Of a stretch of 64,000 nucleotides of DNA, positions 8,834 to 17,362 are shown piece by piece. How positions within the stretch are numbered: the first letter of the stretch is position 1; each line of letters starts with the position of its first letter. The position numbers were made by a program, and so were the translations under genes. The notes under the pieces are model-generated. The model searched no databases. It saw nothing but the letters and a program-made list of their open reading frames with translations, and had not been told where the DNA came from. Source of the DNA: Acidobacteriota bacterium (GTDB lineage: Bacteria; Acidobacteriota; Terriglobia; Acidiferrales; UBA7541). Location: assembly GCA_021788095.1 (NCBI GenBank), contig JAJYLB010000007.1, forward strand, positions 53,043 through 117,042, read 5' to 3'.

Positions 8834-9831
8834 TGAAAATACTGTTCGTCGGGCTCGGCGGCGCCGGGCAGCGCCATCTCCGCAACTTTCGCTCGATTCT
8901 CGGTGATAGCGCGGTTTGCTCGGCCTACCGCGTGCGCAAGGCCCCGACCGTGATCGGACCGGACTTCCGAGCGGTCGAGGGCGCGCGACTGGACGTCCCG
9001 ACCTTCCAATCGCTCGAAGCCGCCCTCGCCGGACGGCCGGAAGCCGTAGTGATCTCGAACCCGACCAGTGAGCACATCGCTGTGGCGCTCGCCGCGGCGC
9101 GTGCCGGGGCGCACGTTCTCATCGAGAAGCCTCTCTCGAACAGCATGGACCACGTGCCTGAGCTTGAGCGCGTCCTCGTCGAGCAAGGCCGGACTGGGCT
9201 GGTTGGTTACACGATGCGTTTCCATCCGGCGCTGAGACAGGTCCGAGACTGGTTGATTGCGGGCAGGATTGGGGACGTGCTATCCGCACGCTTCGAGGTC
9301 GCGTCGTATGTCCCCGAGTGGCATCCGTGGGAGGATTACAGGAGTCTTTACGCTGTGAGGCGGGCGCTCGGAGGCGGGGTGGTCCTCACGGAGAGTCATG
9401 AGCTCGATCTCGCCTGTTGGCTTTTCGGCTCGCCGCGCAGGGTCTTCGCGCTGGGTGGACCGCTCAGCGGAAATTCCGGCGACGTCGAGGATACCGCTAG
9501 CATATTGCTTGATTGTGGCTTTCCCGTACACATTCAGTTGTGCTTTATGCAGCGTCCACCGTCGCGCTCGTGCGAAATCAACGGTTCGCGAGGCCGTATG
9601 GCTTGGGGCGGGGGCGACTCTGTGAGGGTGTTTGACGGGGGCGGATGGGCTGCTTGCCAATTCGACGGGAGCGAGCGAGCGAATCTCTTCGAAGCTGAGG
9701 CCCGTCACTTTCTTGCGTGCATCGAGGGCACCGACCGGCCCGCCGTGGATATTCGGGCGGGGGCCGAGGCACTCAAGGTCGCGCTCGCGGCGCTTCGGTC
9801 GATAGAAACAGGGAAGGTTGTGGAGTTGTAA
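8833..9831 (+). CDS. Gfo/Idh/MocA-family NAD(P)-dependent sugar dehydrogenase
   Basis: A 332-residue oxidoreductase. The N-terminal Rossmann domain has VGLGGAGQRHLRNF, and VLIEKPLS carries the family's conserved EKP motif whose Lys is catalytic. The C-terminal half has GYTMRFHPAL and GGGVVLTESHELDLACWLFG, the substrate-binding segment. Such enzymes oxidise or reduce hydroxyl/keto groups of sugars and nucleotide sugars. The ATG overlaps the preceding stop by one base, and the next gene starts 3 nt after its stop, so it is clearly co-transcribed. It may act with the neighbouring isomerase and SDR on one sugar intermediate, but the order of reactions cannot be deduced. Confidence 0.88.
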   Translation: MKILFVGLGGAGQRHLRNFRSILGDSAVCSAYRVRKAPTVIGPDFRAVEGARLDVPTFQSLEAALAGRPEAVVISNPTSEHIAVALAAARAGAHVLIEKPLSNSMDHVPELERVLVEQGRTGLVGYTMRFHPALRQVRDWLIAGRIGDVLSARFEVASYVPEWHPWEDYRSLYAVRRALGGGVVLTESHELDLACWLFGSPRRVFALGGPLSGNSGDVEDTASILLDCGFPVHIQLCFMQRPPSRSCEINGSRGRMAWGGGDSVRVFDGGGWAACQFDGSERANLFEAEARHFLACIEGTDRPAVDIRAGAEALKVALAALRSIETGKVVEL

Positions 9832-9834
9832 GGA

Positions 9835-10707
9835 ATGTCGATTCAGGAGTTGCACCCTTTCAAAGGCAGAAAATACACGAATCTGAAGGACTCTTTCGAT
9901 CTTTCCGGTCGCGTTTACCTGATCACGGGCTCCGGGGGATACCTGGGTGTTCGGCACGCGGAGGCCGTCCTGGAGGCCAACGGAATTCCCGTGATCAACG
10001 ACATTCACGAGGACCGGATCGAGAGCACGTTGAGCCAGCTTAAGGGGCGATTTGGCGACCGGCCCATTCTGGGGCTGCAAGCTGACATCACCAGCAAGCC
10101 CCAGGTGGACGCGATGGTGCAGAAGACGGTCGCCGCCCTTGGGCGCCTCGACGGGCTCATCAACAACGCGGCGAAAAATCCGAAAATGATCGGCGAGATC
10201 GACAACGAACTCACCCGGTTCGAAAATCTCCCTCTGGAACAGTGGTTGGAAGATCTCGCCGTTGGGCTCACGGGCGCATTCTTGTGCGCCCAGGCCTGCG
10301 GTCGGGAAATGGCACGGCGTGGCGGCGGCGTGATCGTGAACGTTTCGTCGGACCTTGGCATCATAGCCCCCGACCAGCGCGTCTACCTCAAACCGGGCCA
10401 GAACCCGGGCGAGCAAGCGTACAAGCCGGTCAGCTACTCGGTGGTGAAAGGCGGCTTGGTCATGCTTACTGCCTACCTAGCGACCTACTGGGCGGAGCGC
10501 AATATTCGCGTGAATACCCTGACTCCAGCCAGCGTTTATAACGGCCAGGACTGGGCCTTGGTCCAAAACATATCGGAGCGTGTCCCCCTCGGGCGGATGT
10601 CCCACCCCGACGAGTTCAAGGGGGCGTTGGTATTCCTACTTTCGGACGCCTCGTCTTACATGACGGGGCATAACCTGATCCTCGACGGGGGAAGGTCTGT
10701 GTGGTAA
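9835..10707 (+). CDS. Classical short-chain dehydrogenase/reductase
   Basis: A 290-residue SDR. Cofactor motif TGSGGYLGVRHAE, structural LINNAAKNP (the NNAA element), catalytic Ser in IVNVSSDLG, the Tyr-x3-Lys of YSVVKGG, and the C-terminal MTGHNLILDGG seen in sugar-related SDRs. About 25 residues precede the Rossmann fold. There is a longer than usual insertion (YLKPGQNPGEQAYKP) between the Ser and Tyr motifs. It starts three bases after the dehydrogenase gene and probably reduces a keto intermediate of the same pathway. A 163-bp gap follows before the methyltransferase genes, so a weak promoter could lie there. Confidence 0.88.
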   Translation: MSIQELHPFKGRKYTNLKDSFDLSGRVYLITGSGGYLGVRHAEAVLEANGIPVINDIHEDRIESTLSQLKGRFGDRPILGLQADITSKPQVDAMVQKTVAALGRLDGLINNAAKNPKMIGEIDNELTRFENLPLEQWLEDLAVGLTGAFLCAQACGREMARRGGGVIVNVSSDLGIIAPDQRVYLKPGQNPGEQAYKPVSYSVVKGGLVMLTAYLATYWAERNIRVNTLTPASVYNGQDWALVQNISERVPLGRMSHPDEFKGALVFLLSDASSYMTGHNLILDGGRSVW

Positions 10708-10870
10708 GCCACCGGCCACTCGAGGGAGGCCTGCTAGGGGAGGGCGTTCCGGGGTCCCGTCGGCTCCGTTGCCTGGAGCGCGCCCGAGGATCCGCGGCCG
10801 CCTTTGGATCGCGGGGAGTTCCCCGAAAGCACGACCCTGCCGGCGCCAAGAGACTGCCAAGAGTGGGGCA

Positions 10871-12055
10871 ATGAGCTCACAGGCGAACCCACGCAGTGAC
10901 CGCTGCCCGCTCTGCGACCACCGCAGCGCACAGGTCCTACTGGAACTCCGGTTCAACCACAAGATGGGGCTGCCGACGGAGGCGAGAGTCCGGCATTGCG
11001 CCGCCGACAATTTCCTATTTACGGACGCCGGCAGTCAGAGAGATTACGACGTGTATTATGCGGCCGTCGCAAACGATACCTACCACGGTGAACTCTCGGG
11101 GGAAAGCGCCCGCTCTCCGATCTCCGCGCTGCAGGCCGGCCTTCTTAAAGGCTCACTCGGTGACTTCTTCCGCAAGCCTCGGCGGGTGCTGGACTTTGGC
11201 TGTGGAGAGGCCCGGCTCCTCGTGGAGCTCGCGAGCCAGAATCCGACCTCGACGTTCCTCGGCTTCGATCCTGGCCCCGCCGCGCGAACCGGGTCCCAAA
11301 TGGTGAAAATGCTAGGCCTGGGCAATGTTTCGATCTGCCGCACGCTAGAAGGGGCCGACTCCGCACCGTATCATCTCGCAATCGCTTCCCATGTCACTGA
11401 GCACCTACTTGACTTCGAGATTCTAGAATCGCTTAGGGGCCCCCTGACCGAACATGGCCTCCTCTACTTGGAGGTGCCCGACGCCCTGTCCTACGGCGAC
11501 CACCAGCGACTGGAGTTCCTTTATTATTTCGACCGGCTTCACGTCAACCACTTCTCACCGCAGTCCCTGGCTCAACTCGCGGCCCAGCACGGCTTCGGCT
11601 ACGTCAGCCATTTCCAATATGCGTTCCCCTACCGCGACGGCGGCAGGTACCCGGCGCTTGGAATGCTGCTTCGCAAGGGCGGAGATACGGTCCGCGTTCG
11701 CTCGCAGGATCTGCTTCAGGCCGCAGCGCGATACATCGAGCGCGAGAGGAGCAGGGCGGGGCTGATTAGCGCCGAGCTGGAAGCGCTCGAGGGAGTGTTG
11801 GCCTGGGGCGCGGGAGACAATTTTTTCCGATCCATGGGGAACGGGGGGCCCCTTTCCGGGCTGAAGAACATGGTCGTCCTTGATCGGAGACCGCAAGAAA
11901 TTTCGGTCGCCGGAAGAACCTTTCGGACGATGGAACCCGAGGAGGGCATCCGGCGCTACAGATGGCCTGTGGTCGTAACCGTCTCTGAGGGAAGGCAATC
12001 GATTGGCCGGCAGGTAGCGGCAATCGACCCGTCGAGGCGCGTGCTTTTTGCGTAA
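10871..12055 (+). CDS. Class I SAM-dependent methyltransferase with N-terminal zinc-finger-like motif
   Basis: A 394-residue protein. CPLCDH with later single Cys residues at the N-terminus suggests a small metal site. The SAM-binding motif VLDFGCGEARLL and acidic LGFDPGP give the class I Rossmann fold, followed by SHVTEHLLD and LYLEVPD. The long C-terminal part has no motif I recognise. The layout (Cys-rich start, methyltransferase core, C-terminal extension) resembles NDP-hexose C-methyltransferases, but the C-terminal signature is weaker than in the following paralogue. The ATG at 10871 was chosen because conservation begins at the Cys motif; the ribosome-binding site (GTGGGGCA) is weak. 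Target sugar unknown. Confidence 0.78.
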   Translation: MSSQANPRSDRCPLCDHRSAQVLLELRFNHKMGLPTEARVRHCAADNFLFTDAGSQRDYDVYYAAVANDTYHGELSGESARSPISALQAGLLKGSLGDFFRKPRRVLDFGCGEARLLVELASQNPTSTFLGFDPGPAARTGSQMVKMLGLGNVSICRTLEGADSAPYHLAIASHVTEHLLDFEILESLRGPLTEHGLLYLEVPDALSYGDHQRLEFLYYFDRLHVNHFSPQSLAQLAAQHGFGYVSHFQYAFPYRDGGRYPALGMLLRKGGDTVRVRSQDLLQAAARYIERERSRAGLISAELEALEGVLAWGAGDNFFRSMGNGGPLSGLKNMVVLDRRPQEISVAGRTFRTMEPEEGIRRYRWPVVVTVSEGRQSIGRQVAAIDPSRRVLFA

Positions 12056-12111
12056 TTGCACGCGCGCTCGGTTGGGCCGGACGCTGCGAGCGCACTTTTG
12101 GAGCAAAGAGA

Positions 12112-13359
12112 ATGGGCACCAAAACTGAACCGACGCACTCCTCGGTGGTGACAGGCCGGACACTCGCCTTAGCGGCGCGCTCGTGCCCCGTCTGCGGCGC
12201 CCTGAAATCCCGGTTGCTACATACGCAGACGTTCGAACAGCTCCCTGGAGCCCGACTTCTCGACGGCTACGATGTGGTGGTCTGCGAGCAATGCGGAGCG
12301 GGATTCGCCAACCATATTCCGCCGCAATCGATCTTCGACGCCTACTACCGCGACCTCTCGAAATACGAATACGAGTATCGCGCCAGCCAGGCCACCAGGT
12401 ATGAGGACCGACGGTTTCGCGAGGCGGCGCGGACGATCATTCCTCATATCGTGAGTAGCGGCTCGCGGATTCTGGAAATCGGCTGTGCCACCGGCCACCT
12501 ACTCTCGGTTCTAAAAGAGCAGGGGTACGCCAACGTCCACGGCGTTGATCCTTCGCCCGGCTGCGCCAAGGCCGCCGGGGGCCTTTACGGCATACACGCT
12601 CAGGCCTGCACCATCTTCGATATCCCTCGCCCGGAACAACCCTTCGACATCGTGTTGTTGCTCGGCGTGATGGAGCACATCCGCGATCTCGACCGGGCCA
12701 TCGAAGCCATTCGCGCGCTTCTCTCGCCAGCCGGACGCGTGTACATCGCCGTACCCGACGCCGCGCACTTCGACCGCAACCAGGACGGCCCGTTCCAGGA
12801 ATTCAGCCTCGAGCACCTCAATTTCTTTTCCGCAACGTCCCTCACAAATCTCATGCGGACGCGGGGCTTCAAATTCCTCTCGGGCGGCTCGCTGTTTCTG
12901 GAACACAATCCTGCTACATGGTGCGCCTCGATCTACTGCGTCTTCGAGAGTTCCGATAAGCGCGCCGGCTCCTGGATACGCGACGAGGAGACCGAAAGGG
13001 GCCTGGCCGCCTACATCCGCAAATCCCGCCAGGCCGAGGACCGTATTCGCCGCACGATCGAGGGTCTGGCCGCGAGCGGGCGCTCGATCCTGGTTTGGGG
13101 TACGGGAGCCCACACGCTGCACCTCCTGGCCGCGAGTGCGCTCGCCAGGGTCAATATCGCCGCCTTCGTTGACTCCAACCCCAAGTATCAGGGCCGCGAG
13201 CTTCATGGCAAGCCCGTCCTCGCTCCAGCCTCCCTGGCCGAGCGCAACGAACCCATCTTGATTTCCTCCTACGCCGCACAAAAAGAGATCGCCCACCAGA
13301 TCCGCGAAACGCTCCGCCTGCCCAACGAACTTATCCTGCTCTACGATCTGCCGGCATGA
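12112..13359 (+). CDS. Class I methyltransferase, NDP-hexose C-methyltransferase-like layout
   Basis: A 415-residue protein in three parts: CPVCG (about residue 25) and CEQCG (about 58), likely a zinc site; SAM-binding ILEIGCATGHLLSVL with HGVDPSP and LLLGVMEHIRD; and a C-terminal Rossmann-like domain with ILVWGTGAHTLHLL, AFVDSNPKYQG and ILISSYAAQKEI. This matches the architecture of TylC3/NovU-type C-methyltransferases and related sugar-modifying enzymes of O-antigen clusters. It lies 56 nt after another methyltransferase, and its stop overlaps the next ATG by 4 nt. It probably adds a methyl group to a nucleotide-linked sugar or to the glycan; the exact acceptor is not visible. Confidence 0.85.
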   Translation: MGTKTEPTHSSVVTGRTLALAARSCPVCGALKSRLLHTQTFEQLPGARLLDGYDVVVCEQCGAGFANHIPPQSIFDAYYRDLSKYEYEYRASQATRYEDRRFREAARTIIPHIVSSGSRILEIGCATGHLLSVLKEQGYANVHGVDPSPGCAKAAGGLYGIHAQACTIFDIPRPEQPFDIVLLLGVMEHIRDLDRAIEAIRALLSPAGRVYIAVPDAAHFDRNQDGPFQEFSLEHLNFFSATSLTNLMRTRGFKFLSGGSLFLEHNPATWCASIYCVFESSDKRAGSWIRDEETERGLAAYIRKSRQAEDRIRRTIEGLAASGRSILVWGTGAHTLHLLAASALARVNIAAFVDSNPKYQGRELHGKPVLAPASLAERNEPILISSYAAQKEIAHQIRETLRLPNELILLYDLPA

Positions 13360-14237
13360 CCACGCTCCTCATCACCGGCGCATCCGGCTTTATCGGCCGA
13401 AACCTGGCCGAGCAGCTCGCATGCCACCATGAAGTGACCGCGCCCAGCCGCGCCGAGCTTGATCTGTGCGACGAAGAATCTGTACAGCAGTTTTTCGAGT
13501 CCAGGAGATTCGGCGTCGTGCTCCACGCGGCGACGGTGCGCTCCAATCGCCTCCTCGGCGAGTCGCCAAACCTGCTGGCCGATAACCTCCGCATGTTCTT
13601 CAATCTTGTGCGCCACCGGGGCTCGTTCGGCCGTTTGCTGCATTTTGGTTCCGGCGCCGACTTTGACCGCCGCCACTGGCGGCCGCGGATGAAAGAGGAC
13701 TATTTCGGCGCCCACACGCCCGCCGACGGTTACGGCCTCGCGAAATATGTCTGCGCCAAGTACGGCGAGGAACTCGAAATCGTCACCAATCTGCGGCTTT
13801 TCGGCGTATTCGGCAAGTACGAAGACTGGCGCGTGCGATTCATTTCCAACGCCTGCTGCCGCGTGATTCACGGCCTTCCCATTGTCCTGCGACGCGACGT
13901 GCTGTTCGATTATCTCTACGTGGACGATCTCGCCGCGATCGTGCGCCAGTTGATCGAGCACCAACCGCCGGAACGCGCCTACAACGTCTGCACGGGCGCG
14001 CCCGTGCTGCTTTCGACGCTGGCCAAAATCGTGGCCGAAGTTTCAGGACGCAACCCGGATATGATTGTTCGTGAGCCTGGCATGGGCACCGAATATAGTG
14101 GCGATAATTCGCGCTTGCTGACGGCCCTGGGTGGCTTCCGGTTCACGGAGTTGAGGGAATCGATCGGCCGCCTCTACGAGTGGTACGAAGCGCGCAAGCA
14201 GGAGATCGATCCAGCCGAGCTGCGCTTCGACGGATGA
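13356..14237 (+). CDS. NAD-dependent epimerase/dehydratase (extended SDR), candidate 4-ketoreductase
   Basis: A 293-residue extended SDR: TGASGFIGRNLAEQL at the N-terminus, LHFGSGADFD with the catalytic Ser region, YGLAKY (Tyr-x3-Lys) and DYLYVDDLA. It lacks the SSDK motif of 4,6-dehydratases, so reduction or epimerisation of a 4-keto sugar is more likely. In CDP-dideoxyhexose clusters such an enzyme makes the final paratose-, abequose- or yersiniose-type sugar. The ATG overlaps the methyltransferase stop by 4 nt (translational coupling). A repeat block follows immediately, so this is the last gene of the packed part of the cluster. Confidence 0.82.
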   Translation: MTTLLITGASGFIGRNLAEQLACHHEVTAPSRAELDLCDEESVQQFFESRRFGVVLHAATVRSNRLLGESPNLLADNLRMFFNLVRHRGSFGRLLHFGSGADFDRRHWRPRMKEDYFGAHTPADGYGLAKYVCAKYGEELEIVTNLRLFGVFGKYEDWRVRFISNACCRVIHGLPIVLRRDVLFDYLYVDDLAAIVRQLIEHQPPERAYNVCTGAPVLLSTLAKIVAEVSGRNPDMIVREPGMGTEYSGDNSRLLTALGGFRFTELRESIGRLYEWYEARKQEIDPAELRFDG

Positions 14238-14495
14238 ACGCGGAGCCTGGATGATTTTTCACGCAAAGGCACAACACGGCAGAGAGAAAGGCTCCCACGC
14301 AAAGGCGCCAAGGCGCAAAGTTCGCAAAGGGGACCCCTTGGCGTTTTTGCGTGAAACGGTCTTTCTTGGCGCTTTTGCGCCTTCGCGTGAACCTGGCTTT
14401 GTCCATTCCTTCTTGGCGTCTTTGCGCCTTTGCGTGAAACCGTTCTTTGTCTTTGCCTTTACTTCTTTCCGCCCTCGCGAGAGAGCGCTCACCCC
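14238..14495. repeat. Repeat spacer: CGCAAAGGCGCCAAGG modules in both orientations
   Basis: Three or more copies of CACGCAAAGGCGCCAAGG / TTGGCGCCTTTGCGTGAA alternate in direct and inverted orientation, so long hairpins could form in RNA or single-stranded DNA. No gene is seen. The glycosyltransferase start codon follows within about 40 bp of the last copy. Confidence 0.85.
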
Positions 14496-15500
14496 ATGAA
14501 GACGATCAGCGTCATCACGGCCTGCTACAACGAAGAAGGGAACGTCACCGAGGTCTACGAGCGCGTCCGCGAGGTGATGCGCCAGCTCGGCCGCTACCGC
14601 TACGAGCACATCTTCATCGACAACGCCTCCCGCGACAACACCTGGCGCGAACTCCAAGCCATCGCCGCCCGCGACAAGAACGTCAAGATCATCCGCAATG
14701 CCCGCGACTTCGGCCACATTCGCTCGCCCATGCACGCCCTCTATCAGGCCCGCGGCGACGCCGTTATCGGCATTGTGGCGGACCTCCAGGACCCTCCGGA
14801 AATGATCGCGGTCATGGTCCGCAAGTGGGAGGAGGGTTACCCCGTCGTCATCGCGGTAAAAGAGGCGAGCGACGAGAACGGCGTGATGTTCTGGATTCGC
14901 AGGCGGTACTACAAGCTGGTGAATCGCCTCTCGGGAATCGACACGATCGAGAATTTCACGGGCTTCGGCCTCTACGATCGCAAGGTCGTTGACATCGTCA
15001 AGCAGTTCGACGACCCGTATCCTTTCTTCCGCGGCATGATCGCCGAAATCGGCTTGCCGCGCTTCGAAATCCCCTACCACCAGCCGGCGCGGAAGCGGGG
15101 AATTACGACGAACAATTTTTACTCGCTATACGATCTCGGCATGCTCGGCATTACGAATCTGTCCAAGGTCCCGTTGCGCCTCGTCACGTTCTCGGGATTC
15201 GCCGGCGCCGTGCTCTGCGTGGTGGTGTCGCTCGGCTATTTCATCTACAAGCTGATCTACTGGAACCGATTTTCCGTCGGCATCGCGCCTCTCGTGATTG
15301 GCGTCTTCTTCTTCCTCTCCATCCAGATGCTCTTCATGGGCATCGTTGGCGAATACATCGGCACGATCCACACGCTGGTCCAGAAGCGCCCGCTGGTCAT
15401 CGAGCGCGAACGTGCGAATTTCGAATACGAGCCGGGCGAGCCGATGAGTGGGGAGGAAAAGGCAAGGAACGAGAGTTCAGAGTTGAGAGTTCAGAGTTAA
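14496..15500 (+). CDS. GtrB/DPM1-type family 2 glycosyltransferase with two C-terminal TM helices
   Basis: A 334-residue GT-A enzyme. VITACYNEEGNV opens the GT2 fold, FIDNASRDNTW and VADLQDPPE carry the metal/nucleotide Asp residues, and GITTNNF plus two hydrophobic helices (~230-255 and ~265-290) complete the GtrB/dolichol-phosphate-mannose-synthase layout. Such enzymes load a sugar onto undecaprenyl phosphate at the inner membrane; the lipid-linked sugar is flipped by GtrA-type proteins, and one lies at 19721-20227. The ATG at 14496 follows the repeat spacer. The last residues (SSELRVQS) and stop are encoded by the GAGTTGAGAGTTCAGAGTTAA repeat, so the native C-terminus was probably a few codons shorter. 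Confidence 0.9.
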   Translation: MKTISVITACYNEEGNVTEVYERVREVMRQLGRYRYEHIFIDNASRDNTWRELQAIAARDKNVKIIRNARDFGHIRSPMHALYQARGDAVIGIVADLQDPPEMIAVMVRKWEEGYPVVIAVKEASDENGVMFWIRRRYYKLVNRLSGIDTIENFTGFGLYDRKVVDIVKQFDDPYPFFRGMIAEIGLPRFEIPYHQPARKRGITTNNFYSLYDLGMLGITNLSKVPLRLVTFSGFAGAVLCVVVSLGYFIYKLIYWNRFSVGIAPLVIGVFFFLSIQMLFMGIVGEYIGTIHTLVQKRPLVIERERANFEYEPGEPMSGEEKARNESSELRVQS

Positions 15501-15686
15501 GAGGCAAGGCCGGAAAGAGCACCGCAGAGGCGCGGAGGGCGCGGAGGCAGGTTGCGGGCAACAGGCAATAGGCAACAGGTTACAGCAAGCAAAGGAACGG
15601 CCCGCCCTGCCGCCTGCCCACTGCCAACCCGTGCTACCCTCAGTGGCCTCCGTGGTGCGCTTTTTTGGGCGGAAGTAGAATATCTT
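15470..15686. repeat. Heptamer-module repeat spacer
   Basis: It contains GAGAGTTCAGAGTT, GCACCGCAGAGGCGCGGAGG, AACAGGCAATAGGCAACAGG and GCAAGCAAAGGAACGGCC modules, then CCTGCCCACTGCCAACC. The left end overlaps the last codons of the glycosyltransferase gene. The right end leads into the Nudix gene. Confidence 0.85.
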
Positions 15687-16208
15687 GTGCAGGAGAAAAC
15701 TGCAGATAACGAGGCCTGGGGCGCTCTGGTCGCCTACCGGGAGGCGAATGCCGGGAGCGCGGAGCGCGGGTTGCCGGAAGAGTTGTTTCTGCTCATCAGC
15801 CGGCACGTCCCTCTAGTCAACGTCGATCTGCTCGTCAAGGACGGCCAGAATCGCACGCTGCTCACCTGGCGGGACGACTCGATCTACGGCGCCGGCTGGC
15901 ATCTGCCGGGTGGCGTGATTCGCTTTCGCGAAACGGCTGCCGAGCGAGTGCGCGAAGTCGCGCGAATCGAATTGGGCGCGGAAGTCGTTTTCGAGCCCAG
16001 GCCAATGGACGTGGCGGAGATCATCGATCCGGCACGCGACACGCGCGGCCATTCCATCTCGCTGCTCTACCGCTGCACTCTGGCCGGCGCGCCCCGCGAG
16101 GATTTGGAGTACCGCGGCGGCGCGCCTGCCGCCGGGCAATGGAAATGGCACGAGCATTGCCCGGCCGACTTGCTTCCCGTGCACCGCGTCTACGCGCGTT
16201 TCCTGTAG
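15687..16208 (+). CDS. Nudix hydrolase, GDP-mannose mannosyl hydrolase-like
   Basis: A ~173-residue Nudix-fold protein. VNVDLLVKDGQ starts the fold and WHLPGGVIRF leads into the Nudix box. The box is degenerate: G-x5-E is present (GVIRFRE), but the expected REUXEEXGU reads EVARIELGA, keeping only one of the Glu pair. Loss of these Glu residues is known for GDP-mannose mannosyl hydrolases, which hydrolyse the glycosidic bond of GDP-sugars, and the overall sequence resembles that family. The GTG at 15687 is taken as start because the upstream frame is repeat DNA. The location suggests it trims or recycles a nucleotide sugar of the glycan cluster. Confidence 0.75.
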   Translation: MQEKTADNEAWGALVAYREANAGSAERGLPEELFLLISRHVPLVNVDLLVKDGQNRTLLTWRDDSIYGAGWHLPGGVIRFRETAAERVREVARIELGAEVVFEPRPMDVAEIIDPARDTRGHSISLLYRCTLAGAPREDLEYRGGAPAAGQWKWHEHCPADLLPVHRVYARFL

Positions 16209-16564
16209 CCGCCGGGGAAAGGCGCACCGCGGAGACGCGGAGGGAACGGAGGCAGGTTACAGGCCACAGGTTACGGGTGACAGCAGGCAAGGACAGGTTA
16301 CAGGCAATAGGCAATAGGCAACAGGCTAAAGCAAGCAGAGGAACGGCCCGCCCGCAGTTTGTTGTAGCGCCGCCATCTTGGCGGCCGGGTGCGCGCCGGT
16401 CCAGCGCGTCCCGGCTGCTTGGAACTCTAAGATCTCGACCGCCAACCACTAACCGCCCACCGCCAACCGCCCCCCCTGTCCCCTGTGGCCTGCCTCAGTG
16501 TCCTCTGCGTCTCTGCGGTGCGCTTTTCCGGCTTGCCTCTCAACTCTCAACTCTCGACTCCCCC
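16209..16564. repeat. Composite repeat spacer, convergent gene ends
   Basis: No gene in about 355 bp. From left to right: GCACCGCGGAGACGCGGAGG, several ACAGGTTACAGG/CAATAGG heptamers, the 113-bp element at 16331-16443, CCAACCGCC runs, CCTCTGCGTCTCTGCGGTGC, and CTCAACTCTCAACTCTC just before the cysQ stop. The flanking genes converge here, so no promoter is expected. Confidence 0.85.
16331..16443 (+). repeat. 113-bp dispersed repeat, copy 1
   Basis: It begins GCAAGCAGAGGAACGGCCCG and ends AAGATCTCGACCGCC. It differs from 20561-20673 at 6 of 113 positions by direct comparison. It contains an internal hairpin of the GCCGCC/GGCGGC type around 16370-16385. Confidence 0.9.
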
Positions 16565-17362
16565 TCAGCTTCGCCTCGACAGCCAATCTTCGAAGGCGCG
16601 GACGGTTCCACTTCCCGCGCGGCCGGCGAAGGCGATGAGCCCATTCCACAGCGTCTCGGGCTGATTGAAAACGACCGGTTCGGCTCCCGGTTTCCGCACC
16701 GTGCCTCGGCTGGCTAGCAGCAGCGCCACTCCAGCGGCAACATCCCACTCATGCTTCGGACTCAGCGTCCACGTGGCGTCTGCCTGGCCGGCGGCGACAA
16801 GAGCCAATTTGTAGGCGACGGAGCCCAGGGGACGGATTTCAAACGGCGCATCCTTCAGCCAGTCCCACTCCCCGCGCACCGTCTCGCTGCGGCTGGCAAG
16901 CACGATCGGGCGCTTCCCCTCGCGTGCTGCCTGCGATGCGCGCGCGGGACAAGCGACCATGCCCGTTTCCCGCGCGCCCAGGAAGGTCTCTCCTGTCGTT
17001 GGGTTCGAGATCCCGCCCGCGACAGCTTCCCCGTCTTCGATCAAGGCAATCGAAACACACCATTCGGGAATGCCGGCAATAAACTCCTTGGTTCCATCGA
17101 GGGGATCGACAATCCAAACGCGGCTTTTGCGAATTCGGCCGAGGTCGTCGCGGCTCTCTTCCGATAGCCAGCCTTCACCGCCTTGCGGCAGCATCCGAAA
17201 CAGCAGGTCGTTCACCGCGCGGTCGGCAGCCGTAACGGGTTCGCCGTTCCCTTTCCATTCTTTCTCGGGAGTTTGGTGAGCGAAACCGCGCAGGAGTTCG
17301 CGGGCAGCCTCAAGGGCGGCGTCGATCCTCCGCAAATCTTCCAGGCGCGGTTTGGTTCCCAT
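16565..17362 (-). CDS. cysQ: 3'(2'),5'-bisphosphate nucleotidase (CysQ)
   Basis: Magnesium-dependent, lithium-sensitive-type phosphatase of the inositol-monophosphatase superfamily (265 residues). It hydrolyses 3'-phosphoadenosine 5'-phosphate and PAPS. Motifs: the Glu pair in LSEESRDD, VDPLDGTKEFI (metal Asp residues) and KHEWDVAAG near the C-terminus. The 'GTKEF' ending is characteristic of CysQ rather than SuhB. It sits downstream of the ATP sulfurylase/APS kinase gene on the same strand. That pairing fits recycling of the PAP by-product of sulfotransfer or sulfate reduction. Repeat spacers flank it on both sides. Confidence 0.9.
   Translation of the reverse strand: MGTKPRLEDLRRIDAALEAARELLRGFAHQTPEKEWKGNGEPVTAADRAVNDLLFRMLPQGGEGWLSEESRDDLGRIRKSRVWIVDPLDGTKEFIAGIPEWCVSIALIEDGEAVAGGISNPTTGETFLGARETGMVACPARASQAAREGKRPIVLASRSETVRGEWDWLKDAPFEIRPLGSVAYKLALVAAGQADATWTLSPKHEWDVAAGVALLLASRGTVRKPGAEPVVFNQPETLWNGLIAFAGRAGSGTVRAFEDWLSRRS

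Noticed and set aside
13356..14237. Second CDP-glucose 4,6-dehydratase
   Set aside because: It lacks the SSDK active-site motif of 4,6-dehydratases, so a ketoreductase or epimerase is more likely.
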